From: Branchiostoma floridae
Lineage: Eukaryota > Chordata > Leptocardii > Amphioxiformes > Branchiostomatidae
NCBI RefSeq assembly: GCF_000003815.2
Contig: NC_049997.1
Span: 11,539,748 to 11,603,747 of the forward strand
Direction: 5' to 3'
DNA: 64,000 nt
The notes beneath the pieces were generated by a model. That model ran no database searches and was not told the origin of the DNA. It saw nothing but the letters and a program-made list of their open reading frames with translations. Shown here piece by piece: positions 13,223 through 23,960 of this stretch. The position numbers were made by a program, and so were the translations under genes. Positions within the stretch are counted from its first letter, which is position 1. Each line of letters begins with the position of its first letter.

Positions 13223-14480
13223 CAAAGATAGAATGATAAATATTTGACAAGAATTCACAAAGGACCCCATCTTAACTTAACAACAATAAATCATATCACA
13301 ATATAACGAAATCTGTATGCTGAAAATATTTAGATTTTCAAAATACCATTTTCAGAACACCCATCCATATCTCTGTATGATATACAATTACAATAGTCAA
13401 ACCTAAGTTATAAAGTGCCACTGACATGAAATTTCCTCTATCATTCACGTAACCCTTTTTTTTTTCTGAAAACATCTATGTTATCTTTAATTCTAGTATA
13501 CCGTGAGCTCTTCTATCGGGTCATGATGTAACTGTACTGGTAAATTTGTCCCACAAAAGTACACAAAGTAGACAATATATGTTTTCAGAAATATCTCATA
13601 TGTACAAGAATGATAGAGAACTTATATATATGTAGGATATCAGCAATTACTTTCTCCTTCCCAATATATTCTTATTACTTTGTCATCTTTATCATAATTC
13701 TATTGCAATCTTCCTGCATTTTAGACATCCCTATCCATTTCTGAAATGGAAAAGTCCAAAGCCAATTTCTTAGCCTTTACTTTGAATAGAATCTAACTCG
13801 AATTTATAACATGAAAATTCTTAATTTATACGTAATATTCCTTCAGTAGTTTTTACACACAAACAGGAAAGCATAAATGTTATAATAATTCAAGCCTGTA
13901 ATATTAATATTAACATTTACATTGCAGCAGCCAGCAAAAGAGTAAAGCAGCATGTCTTAAATTCAATCAGCTATGGTCACACGATCATTTTCTCTTGTTT
14001 CAACCAATCACGTTGCAATGAAAAAACAATTTTACAATAACAATAACAAATTAAAAAAATTTACAACAAAATGACAAATTAGATAGTGAACCCTAGAGGT
14101 ACTAGTATCAGGGTTTTAGCAATACAGTCAAGCATTTTCTTGCGTTTCTGATACACATGCATGTCAGTCTGACAAATCTAGGATAAAAGAATTAAGAATA
14201 ATCCTCTTGATAAAAGACTCTTCGATAGTTACATGTTGGTAGTGCAATCTGATTTCAGCATAGCTCACATTTTTTCTGCTGTAGCTCATGTTTTCAGACA
14301 AGCACTGTAGGCTATACGGTATTACCTACTCTTCTCGACAAGTGTTTTGAGTTTAGAGGTTTGACGCTTGAAACTAACACTGGAAGCTCTATGATGCACG
14401 GAACCAAAAGCTCAACATTAAATGGGAGATAAACAATTCTGTAATATCCTTTAAAATCATTACAGGTTTACAAGCCAGCC
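13223..14480. other. A+T-rich intergenic DNA
   Basis: Nothing recognisable beyond simple A+T-rich sequence. Confidence 0.4.
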
Positions 14481-14492
14481 TGTATCTGTAAC

Positions 14493-14715
14493 TGTTACAC
14501 TATTTCACCTTTGTCAGCGGGGTATCAAACCTATATCCGTTGTTTTAAGGGCGGGGTGGTTAGGGATATCAAATAGACGGACAGCGAGATATTTTGAAAA
14601 TAACTGCAATAGTCTGAAAATACTAACAGTAGTATTGCATTTTGAAACCACTGTCCATCAATTTGATAAATACTCAGATATGGGTTACCTCGTGGATAAA
14701 GGTGAACTTGTGTCA
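14493..14715. repeat. Short inverted-repeat element
   Basis: Left and right ends share gttcacctatatc-like and gggttacc-like blocks in opposite orientation. A related end occurs at 25625-25690 (ctagttcacctatatctgcg). Confidence 0.5.
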
Positions 14716-14883
14716 TCTATAGCCAGTATAACCACCCTTTCAATGTTCCATCTTCAATGTTCAATGTGTGTCCTTTGGTGTAACAGACAAGATTTGCAGG
14801 CACACAGCATGACAGCAGCTGGTAATACTACACTAAATCAGTTATTATAGTCTGTCACACCTAACCTACACAACTGCAGCTGC

Positions 14884-15228
14884 TGTGCAAAGCTAGGGTC
14901 ACAACCCGCTGTACATGCAATTTGTCCGTACGTTTTTTGAGAGGCCCCGTCTGCCACGTATTTCTGAAAACGTCCAGGCTGTACAGGGCAGGCACGTTGC
15001 CTGTACTCACAAGTAACGGGGGCGAATCGGCAGCCTGATGGCACATAAAGTTTTGCCTGCACATAAAGTTGTACGTCGTGTCTGCGTGCTCCAAAATCCG
15101 TCAGATTCCCTTCGAGTTCGTACGGAGGCGGTACGTACCACTTACGAATCCCCAAAAAATTGCCCATGTTTTGGCACGTAGACAGCACGTATTTGCACGT
15201 ACGGCGGGTTGTGCCCTTAGCTTAAAGC
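14884..15228. mobile_element. MITE 66 bp beyond the receptor stop codon
   Basis: Left end agctagggtcacaacccgc and right end gcgggttgtgcccttagct are inverted repeats. The interior is rich in cgtacg-type motifs on both strands. Open frames inside are products of the element, not genes. Confidence 0.7.
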
Positions 15229-15293
15229 TATATTGTAAGTCCAACCTATAACCGGAATGGCTAACAAACATCTAGAAAACATCTGATTGAGGT

Positions 15294-15299
15294 TTTATT
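15294..15299 (-). terminator. AATAAA overlapping the receptor stop codon
   Basis: On the minus strand the end reads AAC CAA TAA AAC: the stop TAA is the middle of AATAAA. If used for polyadenylation, the 3' UTR would be only about 10-30 bases. A MITE starts about 66 bp further downstream. Confidence 0.45.
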
Positions 15300-15536
15300 G
15301 GTTTTTGAGACTCGGCGTGATTTCCACGATGAGCGGCTCCTTCCTCATGATGTCCTTGTTGCGCCAGTGGCGCTCGTGGTTGTGTCCGAGGCTGCGCAGC
15401 TCCGTCATCTTGCCCACCAGGTGAGGGAAGATGTAGGGCTGGTGGGGGTAGTGCAGCTTACAGTAGGTCACCAGGGTCTCCAGGTACACGTCCTGGGCTC
15501 GCTGGACACAGGCCTGGTCTTGGACATGTGGACGAT
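15295..15536 (-). CDS. Nuclear receptor coding exon 8: helices 10-12 and stop
   Basis: 242 bp, phase 1 to the stop. It begins [20 protein letters not shown], contains [15 protein letters not shown], and ends [15 protein letters not shown]. The AF-2 glutamate is present. The TAA stop lies inside an AATAAA motif. Confidence 0.94.
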
Positions 15537-18500
15537 CTACAGAAACAAAAATCAAGGTTAGACTAAATAAGTTTGGCAGCACTTTTTATTTTCGCTGGAT
15601 CTCTCTTTTTTATCTGACCGCATGTTTTATGTCATCCATAAAATTAAGTCTGCGTGGCCGAAAATGATTTACAGAATACAATCAAACCTGTACAAATGAC
15701 CACCTCTACACAAGGACCACCTGGCCTATGTAACCACTTTTTGGTGCACGTGGTCCCTTAGATAATCTTCCCATTGACAAAAGCATTAAGACCTGTCCAC
15801 AAAGACCAGACTTTAATTGATGCTCCCCTGAGTGTTTTTTTGCCGGTGCGTAGCACCGACTTTGAATCGACAGAAGCGGTTGGTTCAACCGTTCGCTTGA
15901 ATGCATGGATCGGTCAATTTTGACCAAACCCTTGTAATAGCCCTTCTATACGCCTGATTGCGTCAGCGTGGCCGAGCGGTCTAAGGTACAGTACTATATA
16001 TAGCAGTTTGCTTCTGCAGCCGTGGAGCGTGGGTTCAAAGTACCTCACTTGCTACAACTTTTTTCTTTGTTAGACAAATCTCATGTACTGTTTTTTTAAT
16101 AGGAGAAAGACCAATTCAGTAATTCGATGTTAAAAAACTCTTTTTTCGAGTGATTTTGTCTAACATCCAGGCTTTTTCCAAAATACGCACCGGCCAGCTT
16201 TTTTCAGAAGCTTTCTTGTTTAGACTGTAATCCACAGTGTCATCCACAACTTACCAGGTGACAAAACGATAACAGCATGTAGTAGGTTGTAAGTGTTGGA
16301 GTCAATCCCAAACTGGTGAACAGACTTGTAGAAGGGGAGGATGTTGTCTAAAAACTCCTTTGTATGGGCTGGATAAAGTAAAAGAAATCGTAAAAACATC
16401 AGAATGAGTCTCATATAATATCTATCTTTCAAATACTCATCTTGTTGACATAATGTTCACATACGTTATGTCATCTAAGGACTACCATGTGGCGGAAAAA
16501 CTATGCAAATTTGTTTTCTCACGATTCAAGAAGAGGGAATCGACCCTGTAGTTTTGGATGGAATGTAACATTTATTTTACAACACTTCTACTTCAAGTTA
16601 TCTAACTGAGTGCATTTAACCTATGTTGGACATGGATATGCAATAAAGATCATTGTTATTGTCTTAATCCTTTTGGACGTGTGATCTAGTTATGATAAGA
16701 TCACAGAAGCCTGTATCACAATAAACTGAAAATAACTGTGACCATAGCTTGTTCACAACAGGAAATTTGACAACCAGAAATACCCATACAGTACTATGAC
16801 ATATCTCTATGAGGCGCCAAATATTATCCTTTCCAAAATATAATCAGACCAAGTATCAAGACAATTCATCAAGGAATTCTCGAGTTCACACGCACGCACA
16901 CGCACACCAGGGCTCTAGCCAGCACGAAAGTTTTTTCCGTCAGCCAATTTCAATCGTCGTGAAAACCGCGAAAATTCATTTTCCCCATGACACTACAAAG
17001 TAGTAAATGTTGCCATTGAGACCTTGAAAAACGGGTTTTAATGAGATTATCGTATGCGAAAGGACGCCGACTCACGTTGTCAACAATCATAACGATAGCA
17101 AAACAAGCAGTGTGTGGCTTTTACGGCCGTGGACGGCGTCCCCAAGCCGCCTGTAGCTTCCACCAAGGACTTTTGTCCGTCAAGGTTGACGGATTGGTTT
17201 TAGGATTTTTCCGTCAAATTTCCGTCAATTGACGGAAAGACGGACGCTGGCTAGAGCCCTGACACACACACAGGCACACACACACAAACACACACACACA
17301 GGCACAGACAAACACACATATGAACGCTGCTCAAACATTATCTCCATTTTCAATGGAGGTAAATATACCGACTATGAAGGCCCATCCACATATGAAAATA
17401 AGACGAATATATGGTACATGTATTTGTATCCACATGTACCTGAGATAAGGATGTTCTGCAGAATGTCCTCAGTTTCCACCTCACCAGACTGCACCATCTT
17501 TATCAACATGGACTCCACAACTGAACCCTGCAATTAGAGACAAAACACTTGTTTTATCATCACTGGAAATTCATCTGTGTTGGTAGAATTCATTATGAGG
17601 AAGGATCACAAAACACAAAGAATTGGACTTAATACTTACTACTACTAAGGAGTAGAAACAGAAACAATATCCTGACTCCCAGGATTCGAACTCATGCCGA
17701 ATCTGGGCTACCAGATTACAACCCCAGCAACACAAACCACTACGCTACAAAAGGCTGACAGCCATTTGGCATGGTCGTTTGGTGGTACTTGAAACCCACT
17801 GTTACACTTCGTTAGCAGAGTACATGCATAATAAGGGATAGTGTAAAGGCCTCAAAGCTTTAACAGACAACAACAAACTGAACACACAAACCTTGACAAG
17901 AGCTATCTGGTCCTCCTCTGACAGATCCTTGAAGCCCCGCAACGTCTTGTCCCACTGGATGTGTTTCTCTATACCTGTACAGGAGAAAACAGTTTGACCA
18001 ATGAGAGAGTGGCTGTATGTCCATCAATCATTTTTACATTTTAAAGATTTTACTTTGTACCTTAGCTTTTGACGAAGCATGCACGGTAGACACCTTCCAC
18101 ACACAAATATACAGACCTGTCCTTGGTGCTGAACTGCATCCACAAACAACATACACACTTGTCTTTTGCGCTGAACACCATCCACACATAAATATACAGA
18201 CCTGTCCTTAGTGCTGAACACCATCCACACACAAATATACAGACCTGTCCTTAGTGCTGAACACCATCCACACACAAATATACAGACCTGTCCTTAGTGC
18301 TGAACACCATCCACACACAAATATACAGATTTATCCTAGATGCTGAACACCATTATGCTGTCAAACCACAACACAAACAAAGCCACAAACACTACCTAAA
18401 ACAGAACCTTCTTGGTGAAGGTAACAAAAACAGCAACTTGAAATACACTGGGAACAGCAGGCTAGGTTTTACACATACCCGCTGTGATGAGGTCAACAGC

Positions 18501-21500
18501 CTTGGCCTGATGCTCCTCCAGAGTGTTGGTGACAAGAGTGGCCTATAGGAAACAAATGGGAGAAATATGGTGATGAGGGATATATATAATAGATATCCAG
18601 GTGATAAGGTACACCTAATAGCACTCAAGCAACTGGATAAGATTTTATAATAAATGTAAATGATATTTCAGGTAGCTTCGTCAGTGACACTAAGCAGATC
18701 TCAGCAGAGCAGGTTTCCTACCTTAACTATGAATTGTTGAACAATTAGGAGACAAAACACAGATTACTGACAAAAGGGAGTCAATGTTTAAGTTACTGTT
18801 GCCTAGAACTAATTCATTTAATGTTACGATCTCCACATCTTCAAATCAATGTGATACAGTCCAAAAAAAAACCATACCCATCAGCATACCATCTCTTTGA
18901 GTTACAGTATATGCTGGCCAATGGGTCAGGAGCACAGACAGACACACCAAAAGCATAACAGGGGTAAAAATCACTACCAGCTCCATCCCTGAGGCGACAC
19001 CAAAAACATAGGCAGTATTACAATAACCATAGCGTGCGACTTACCCTAACCTCATCCCAGTTTTGGCTAGGGAGGTACAGTTTCTGTGCCTTGTCCAGTT
19101 CCTCAATTAGCACCTTCTGTTCAGAAGTCAACTGTAGATTTTTGCTCTGAGCCATGGGGCTCCCTCCAGCATGTATCACAGAGCCTCCTGCTCTTTGCTG
19201 ATTGGTCATCACAGGTCTCAGATGATTGGCTGAGGCAGAAGAAGGGCCTGCCACATCCATGATCATTGAGCTTCGGCCTGACACTGCCTGGATAGGGGGA
19301 GATCTTGTCTGATTGGTTGCTGAGAGAGCTGACCCGTTCAAATTCGAAATTCCTAACAGTTGGGAAAGGATGGCTTTTCTTCCCACGTTGTCAGCAGGCA
19401 TCTGATTGGTTGACAGGTCAGGGCTTGGTCCGCTGCTCGGGGGAGGTGTCACATTACTAAGTTGAGTCCCTAGTGAGGATAATAGCGCTGATGCAGCTGA
19501 AGAGGAAGGCCATTCATTGGCTGGTGCCTTCTGATTGACACTTGATGGTTGCATCTGATTGGTTCCTGGTTTAGTATGAGTTGCAGCTTGTTCTAGAGAC
19601 TTGCTTAGATGAAAGTTGGCACTGAAAGGTCCAGCATTATTGTTCTGACTCTGCTGGGTAGGGTTATCACCAGCAGGACTAGCTGATGGAACCTGCGATG
19701 ATAGCATGGACAACACCTGCGGTGATGTCAACGAGCCATTATTTGAAAGGAGTTGGGCAACAAACGCAGGTGACACCTGCACTGTAGATGGATCACCCTC
19801 CCCATCCTTGGGTGGGGCACCCAAGTACACATTGACTTGATTGACAAACACAGGCTGTTGTTGATTGGCTGATTCATTTGTGGGCGGTGCCAGTGGATTT
19901 CTGTGAGGTTGCCATCCAGGGATGTTGGGATTTGCAGTAGCTGGCGCACCTCTCAACCCAGTCAGGAGTTGACTCAAGGGGTACTGTTTGTCAGAAAGTG
20001 GTCTCTGATTGGTCGGGATTTGAGGCTGCTGATTGGTTGTTGGGGTGTCAAGGCACTCATTGGTCACCCTGCTAGCTGGAGGCTGATTGGTCCCAACTGC
20101 AGGGTTTTGAGGTTGCTGATTGGTTGTTGAAGTTGAAAATGGAGAGGTTCCCTGTTTTTCATGCTTGGAACCACCTTTTGATCTTCTCCATAAGAACTTG
20201 GACTTGCACTGAGCTTCTGACAGCAGGCCTGGAACAAATAAAGTTAGACAACCCACGATTGTAAAGTGCTTCTTTCACATATCATTTTAGCTTCCTGATA
20301 CTCATCAAATACTACTTCAATATGATATAAAAAGTCAAATTCTACAGCCATATATTATAACTCCTTATATAAACCTGCATATACAACAGACTGGTCTTTT
20401 TTTGTAAAACATGTTCCTGCTATGATTGAGGCACTCTATTTTGAGATTAAGAATTAGAATGATGGAGGTAATATATGTAAACAAATGACAATATAAACAA
20501 GAAATCGAACGTCCATATGCCTGTGGAATGTTTCGAGTTGCAAATTTCTTGTTTTATTTGTTATTGTGAGTTTCTCACTGACTCCATCTAAATGCATTTT
20601 CCTCAATGGCTCTTATTATTAATCATGAACCAAGAGACAAGCATATAACAGGATATTGAAAACAGGACATATTGATAACCTATTCTGGGACCTTTGAGCG
20701 AACTTTGTCAGTGTGCCTAATGTGTCACATGTGGGAACCAGCCACTCTACTGCATTCAAACAACATACAAACAAACAGTCATACTGAAAACAAAACTACT
20801 GTTAATGTAGGCTGCATTTATTTTAGTGAAGTACAAATACTGTAACTCACATTCAGGCCTCATGCCCATCATCTTGCACCTCCTGAGCCTGCAGTCAGGA
20901 CACTTCCTCCTCATGTACAGGTCCATCTCACAACTGCCGCCGGTCGGACACTTCTTCACGTGGCCTCGCAGGAATGCTCGCCGGAAAAACCCTGGAGAGG
21001 AAAGAGGAAGGTTCTTCAAGTGTAAGTGAGGCCATACTGATATGATTTGATATGTTGATGACATCCTACAGCCACCCCAAAACTGATGTAAGCAAAGAGA
21101 GGGGAGTTGCCTTCAATATTAAATCTACTAGTAAATGGTAGAAAGTTTGTCTTTGTGTTGGTCGAACGAAAAGAGCCGAAGAAGAGAGTAAACGGTCAGA
21201 GAGGTTGAACTGAGTACATGGCATATCAAACAATAAATTCTATTTATGTTCCCTCACATTTTCTTTGAACATTGGAAGACTTTGCTTAGCAGTCATACAT
21301 ACTATACTAGTACATTCTTTTGGCTAAGTTGTACTGATAGTAACAATATGTGGTTGCAGTTTGTCCTTCTATGGGGATATTAAGGTGTCATAATTTCAGT
21401 CATGTCACGTCAGTCCTGTGCTTTAGGACAGCATGGGGTGGTCAAAACAACCCCTCTCCGTTCCCCAAGACAAAATCTGATGCATGAACACACTTAACAG

Positions 21501-22135
21501 TGAGGAGGCTAGCTGCTCTTTATAACATCAGCGGGGCTCGAAATATTTTTTTCTGCGTACCTGCACTGTTGCAGGTAATATTGCAAATTACCTGCACAAG
21601 ACAAACTTTACCTGCACCACTCTGAATTTAGGAAGTAAGGATCATTATAGAATTGTTAAGGAACCGCTGCTACTTTTCTTTTATACTTCATAGGTGGTTA
21701 AAGTCAATGCAGCTAATAACAATCCACATCATCCACCTACATCACAGGACATTTATGTTTAAAACCCAGTAGATGGACCAGTGCAGGTTAGGTGCAGGTA
21801 AACACCAGAAATACCTGCACAGCTCCAATTTTACCTGCACTAACCTGCATCTGCAGCCCTGAGCCCTGATCAGTAATGAGACGACGCCTTCACAGGTACT
21901 TTACAGTATCTCAATATACCTTAAAGTTTGTGCTTTAAGAGAGAAGACCTCCTGTACCTTTGCATCCCTCGCAGCTGAATGCTCCATAGTGGTATCCCGT
22001 GGCCCTGTCACCGCAAATGGTACACTCCAAGCCAAGTTTTTCTCTCTCTTCCTCAGAGGAAGCTGGACCCCTCTGTATCACAGTGGACTCTTCCTGCTCT
22101 TGGAACACATCAGATAGCTTCACGATGTCCCCCAT
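15295..22135 (-). CDS. Nuclear receptor of the NR1H group (FXR-like), 697 residues
   Basis: A ligand-regulated transcription factor expected in the nucleus. Eight coding exons join in phase: 22135-21958, 20991-20851, 20228-19045, 18542-18479, 17974-17892, 17527-17440, 16368-16255, 15536-15295. A two-zinc-finger DNA-binding domain spans about residues 38-107 (P-box CEGCKG). The ligand-binding domain is about 473-697: helix 1 [16 protein letters not shown], the [11 protein letters not shown] signature, [12 protein letters not shown], and an AF-2 helix with PLIVEI (fits phi-phi-x-E-phi). [12 protein letters not shown] after the zinc fingers is closest to FXR (ECLLTEIQCKSK). FXR/LXR-type receptors bind bile-acid-like or sterol ligands and pair with RXR. 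The hinge of about 365 residues is far longer than the family norm (whole FXR is about 480). NR1H genes are expanded in amphioxus, so one-to-one orthology with NR1H4 is not claimed. Confidence 0.93.
15700..15830. repeat. Dispersed repeat also found at 26750-26830
   Basis: cacctctacacaaggaccacc ... gtggtcccttagataat resembles cctctacatgagaaccacc ... gtggtcccttaaacaat at 26750. Confidence 0.5.
15963..16055 (+). pseudogene. tRNA-like sequence, probably a tRNA pseudogene or SINE head
   Basis: gtcagcgtggccgagcggtctaagg matches the 5' half of Leu/Ser-type tRNAs, with a good A box. The B box (gtgggttcaaagt) is degraded and the acceptor stem does not close, so a functional tRNA is unlikely. Confidence 0.4.
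16255..16368 (-). CDS. Nuclear receptor coding exon 7
   Basis: 114 bp, phase 1/1. It encodes [20 protein letters not shown] and [12 protein letters not shown], corresponding to helices 7-9 of the NR1H fold. Confidence 0.92.
16885..17325. repeat. (CA)n microsatellite split by the hAT-like element
   Basis: CA/CG-rich dinucleotide runs lie on both sides of the inserted element. Confidence 0.75.
16908..17261. mobile_element. hAT-like non-autonomous element, copy A
   Basis: Ends CAGGGCTCTAGCCAGC and GCTGGCTAGAGCCCTG are exact 16-bp inverted repeats. The flanks acgcacac and acacacac are an 8-bp duplication with one mismatch inside a CA repeat. Same family as 38596-38935. It lies in intron 6 of the receptor gene. 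Confidence 0.88.
17440..17527 (-). CDS. Nuclear receptor coding exon 6
   Basis: 88 bp, phase 0 to 1. It encodes [20 protein letters not shown] and [12 protein letters not shown] has GSAVEAMFLRSAEIF at this point, so the start agrees and the rest has diverged. Confidence 0.87.
17680..17775 (-). repeat. tRNA-derived SINE head
   Basis: On the minus strand a tagcgtagtggtttg A box and a gagttcgaatcct B box lie about 50 bases apart. Acceptor-stem pairing is poor. Confidence 0.5.
17892..17974 (-). CDS. Nuclear receptor coding exon 5: ligand-binding-domain signature
   Basis: 83 bp, phase 1 to 0. It encodes [20 protein letters not shown] and DQIALVK, the F-x-x-L-x-x-x-DQI-x-L-(L/V)-K signature that in the family forms part of the coactivator groove. 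Confidence 0.92.
18092..18352. repeat. ~43-bp minisatellite in receptor intron 4
   Basis: About six copies of cctgtccttagtgctgaaca followed by ccatccacacacaaatataca. The core recurs at 29110-29470 in a CEP290 intron, in the opposite orientation. Confidence 0.85.
18479..18542 (-). CDS. Nuclear receptor coding exon 4
   Basis: 64 bp, phase 0 to 1. It encodes [20 protein letters not shown] and A, the helix 1-3 segment. Acceptor is tcctatag; donor is gtatgt. Confidence 0.82.
18586..18745. repeat. Dispersed repeat with actcaagcaactggat core
   Basis: Shared with 31040-31330, 43443-43505 and 54893-55172. All have cactcaagcaactggata and, when longer, gtcagtgacactgaag. Confidence 0.65.
19045..20228 (-). 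CDS. Nuclear receptor coding exon 3: giant hinge exon and start of the ligand-binding domain
   Basis: 1,184 bp, phase 1 to 0, 394 full codons. It opens [11 protein letters not shown] and closes with helix 1 of the ligand-binding domain. Between these lies a low-complexity Asn/Gln/Pro/Ser-rich region with recurring TNQ, ANQ and VNQ tripeptides and no recognisable fold. The frame is fully open over the whole length, and both splice sites are good (ttccag; gtaagt). Confidence 0.9.
20851..20991 (-). CDS. Nuclear receptor coding exon 2: second zinc finger
   Basis: 141 bp, phase 1/1. It encodes [20 protein letters not shown], then [20 protein letters not shown] and MMGMRPE. All four cysteines of the second finger are present. 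Confidence 0.94.
21533..21868. mobile_element. CAGGGCTC-family element with gcaggt repeats
   Basis: Begins gggctcgaaatat and ends ccctgagccctg. The interior repeats acctgcac in both orientations. It is the uninterrupted counterpart of the element at 47031-47170/50551-50605. It lies in receptor intron 1. Confidence 0.7.
21958..22135 (-). CDS. Nuclear receptor coding exon 1: A/B region and first zinc finger
   Basis: 178 bp, ends in phase 1. The ATG at 22135 has a strong context (caccATGG) and is preceded by an in-exon 5' UTR and an acceptor (tgttccag), so an upstream non-coding exon exists. A short A/B region (37 residues) leads into [20 protein letters not shown] and GCK. The intron splits the P-box glycine codon, a position typical of the family. 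Confidence 0.93.
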
Positions 22136-22409
22136 GGTGTTTTATCTGGAACAGGTGGGAAGAAATATTCATACTGATACTGCAAACTGTAAAAACATTT
22201 CTGTGGTTTTGTTTTTGTGGTTTTCTTGGTGAACTGAGCTCTCAACATGAACTCATAGCATTGTAAATCCCTCCTTTTTGCTCCTGTGACTTCCATATTT
22301 TCAGTAGCTTGTTTTGAAAATGATTTGATCATGAAGAAAACTATTTGGAAGGATTTGACATTGCACAATGGCTCTTATGAACCAACAGACATGCATATAG
22401 GAAGGTGGT

Positions 22410-22595
22410 TGGTTTCTATACTGACCGTGAGGATGAAACAGGTGTATAACACTAGTAAGTCTTTAGTGACTTTACCTCAAAGACATTTCACATGGCCAAT
22501 GTTTTGTAACTATTCAACCTAACGAAAGGCAAAGGTCACTAAAACACCTGTTTCGTCCTCACAGTCGGTCTGTTTGGTCAGGATGAAAGTCCACA
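22410..22595. repeat. Short inverted-repeat element in the receptor 5' intron
   Basis: actgaccgtgaggatgaaac near the left is matched in reverse by gtttcgtcctcacagtcggt near the right. Confidence 0.6.
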
Positions 22596-23821
22596 CAATT
22601 TTTACCCCAAGGAGGAAGGTTCACCTCCGATACTAGAGGTACACTACAGTAACTGTTTTTGGTTATGTCTGTGTGTTTACACCCATAACATGTAAATCCA
22701 GATGTTTTTTTTATTGATGGACCTCATTGAATTTTGCATGTGGGTAGTTACTGAGGTCCCCCAAAAAACATAGCAATATCAGACCCCCTTGCAGAATTTT
22801 TAGACATTGCAGGCTGAGTAGTGTGGTATAGGCCATAACCAGCTGTGATGGGACTATATATAGCATTAAGAAATTCACAAAAATTCAGAAGTATTCCATG
22901 TAGGTATGAGATTTTCAATGTCCTGTTTTGATAAGGTCCTCATTGGTTTCAAACATTAACAAAATAAGTAAGATGCCATAAAACATACTTTTTTAATTAA
23001 GAAAAATAACATAACAAGTGATAGAGAGTGACTATTGGCATTGCATTGTAATATTGCTCTAATCTAAATGGGTGTGGCACTTTCAAACCAACCATCAAGA
23101 CTAACTTCAAGTATCATGTATTTTTGAAGGAATATTGGCTTCAAGACAATTTCCCCAAAAGCTTAACAGTTAAAGAGTCTGTAATTACTACTGATAGGAA
23201 AACCTAGCGCATATGGGAGTAAGCACATAGCAACCATGGTTTCCTCTTGTTGTTGTCTGTTTGTGTCTTGGGTTTCATTTCCTTCAAAATGACTCATACT
23301 CATAAGGTCGAGTGCTCCCACGAATACAGCCTTGTCATCCTTACATCTTATTTTCCTAACAAATACCTTAGCAAGACTTCTGTTCTTAAAACACATGTGA
23401 CAAATACCGATGCAAATGAACACATATTCATCAACAATTTTAAATTTTACATGTAATGATAAATGGTTTATATATATTATCAAGTGTCGCCTGGAACAAA
23501 ATATCTGACTTAGTGAGTAGAAAAACAAACTAACGTTACAGGTGGTCTACTTGGCACACCCATATGTTACGTTATGTGTGTATAAAACGTAACTTTAACA
23601 GTAACGTTACGTATAAAACACAAATCAAGCCCTATAAGATCCATACAATGAAAATATTTAACGCCAATCCGTGAAAAATGTAGAAAAACGTCGGGAAAAG
23701 TTCCGCCATTTTTGATTACACCCCAAAGCTCAGGCCTGGTTCTGGGAGAGGTCAAACTTTCGGGAGAACGTTCGACCGAACGATGCCCAAATTAGCGACG
23801 AAATGGCGGCCACATACTTAC

Positions 23822-23960
23822 CGAGATGTATGCGGTACAAGCAGAGACACGTATCCGTCCGTAGTGTGGTAGGAATATGTAGATATGTATGATAAAAACA
23901 CGAAAATGTCTCCACAAACGCTGGAACTGAACCAGTTCGTCTTGTACACCAACCGTGAGG
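23822..23960 (-). other. Probable 5' UTR exon of the nuclear receptor gene
   Basis: A strong donor (CTCG followed by gtaagtatg) ends at 23822 on the minus strand, in a locally CpG-richer stretch with an ATGGCGGC-like motif just inside the intron. The coding exon 1 at 22135 starts after an acceptor, so a non-coding exon is required upstream, and this is the best candidate. The right limit is a guess. Confidence 0.45.

Noticed and set aside
14838-15251. ORFs of 60-116 residues just beyond the receptor stop
   Set aside because: They lie within a MITE with inverted ends.
17680-17775. Candidate functional tRNA on the minus strand
   Set aside because: Good A and B boxes but no paired acceptor stem; fits a SINE head better.
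19903-20130. Plus-strand frame opposite the receptor hinge exon
   Set aside because: Mirror of the repetitive ACCAATCAG codons; no independent coding evidence.
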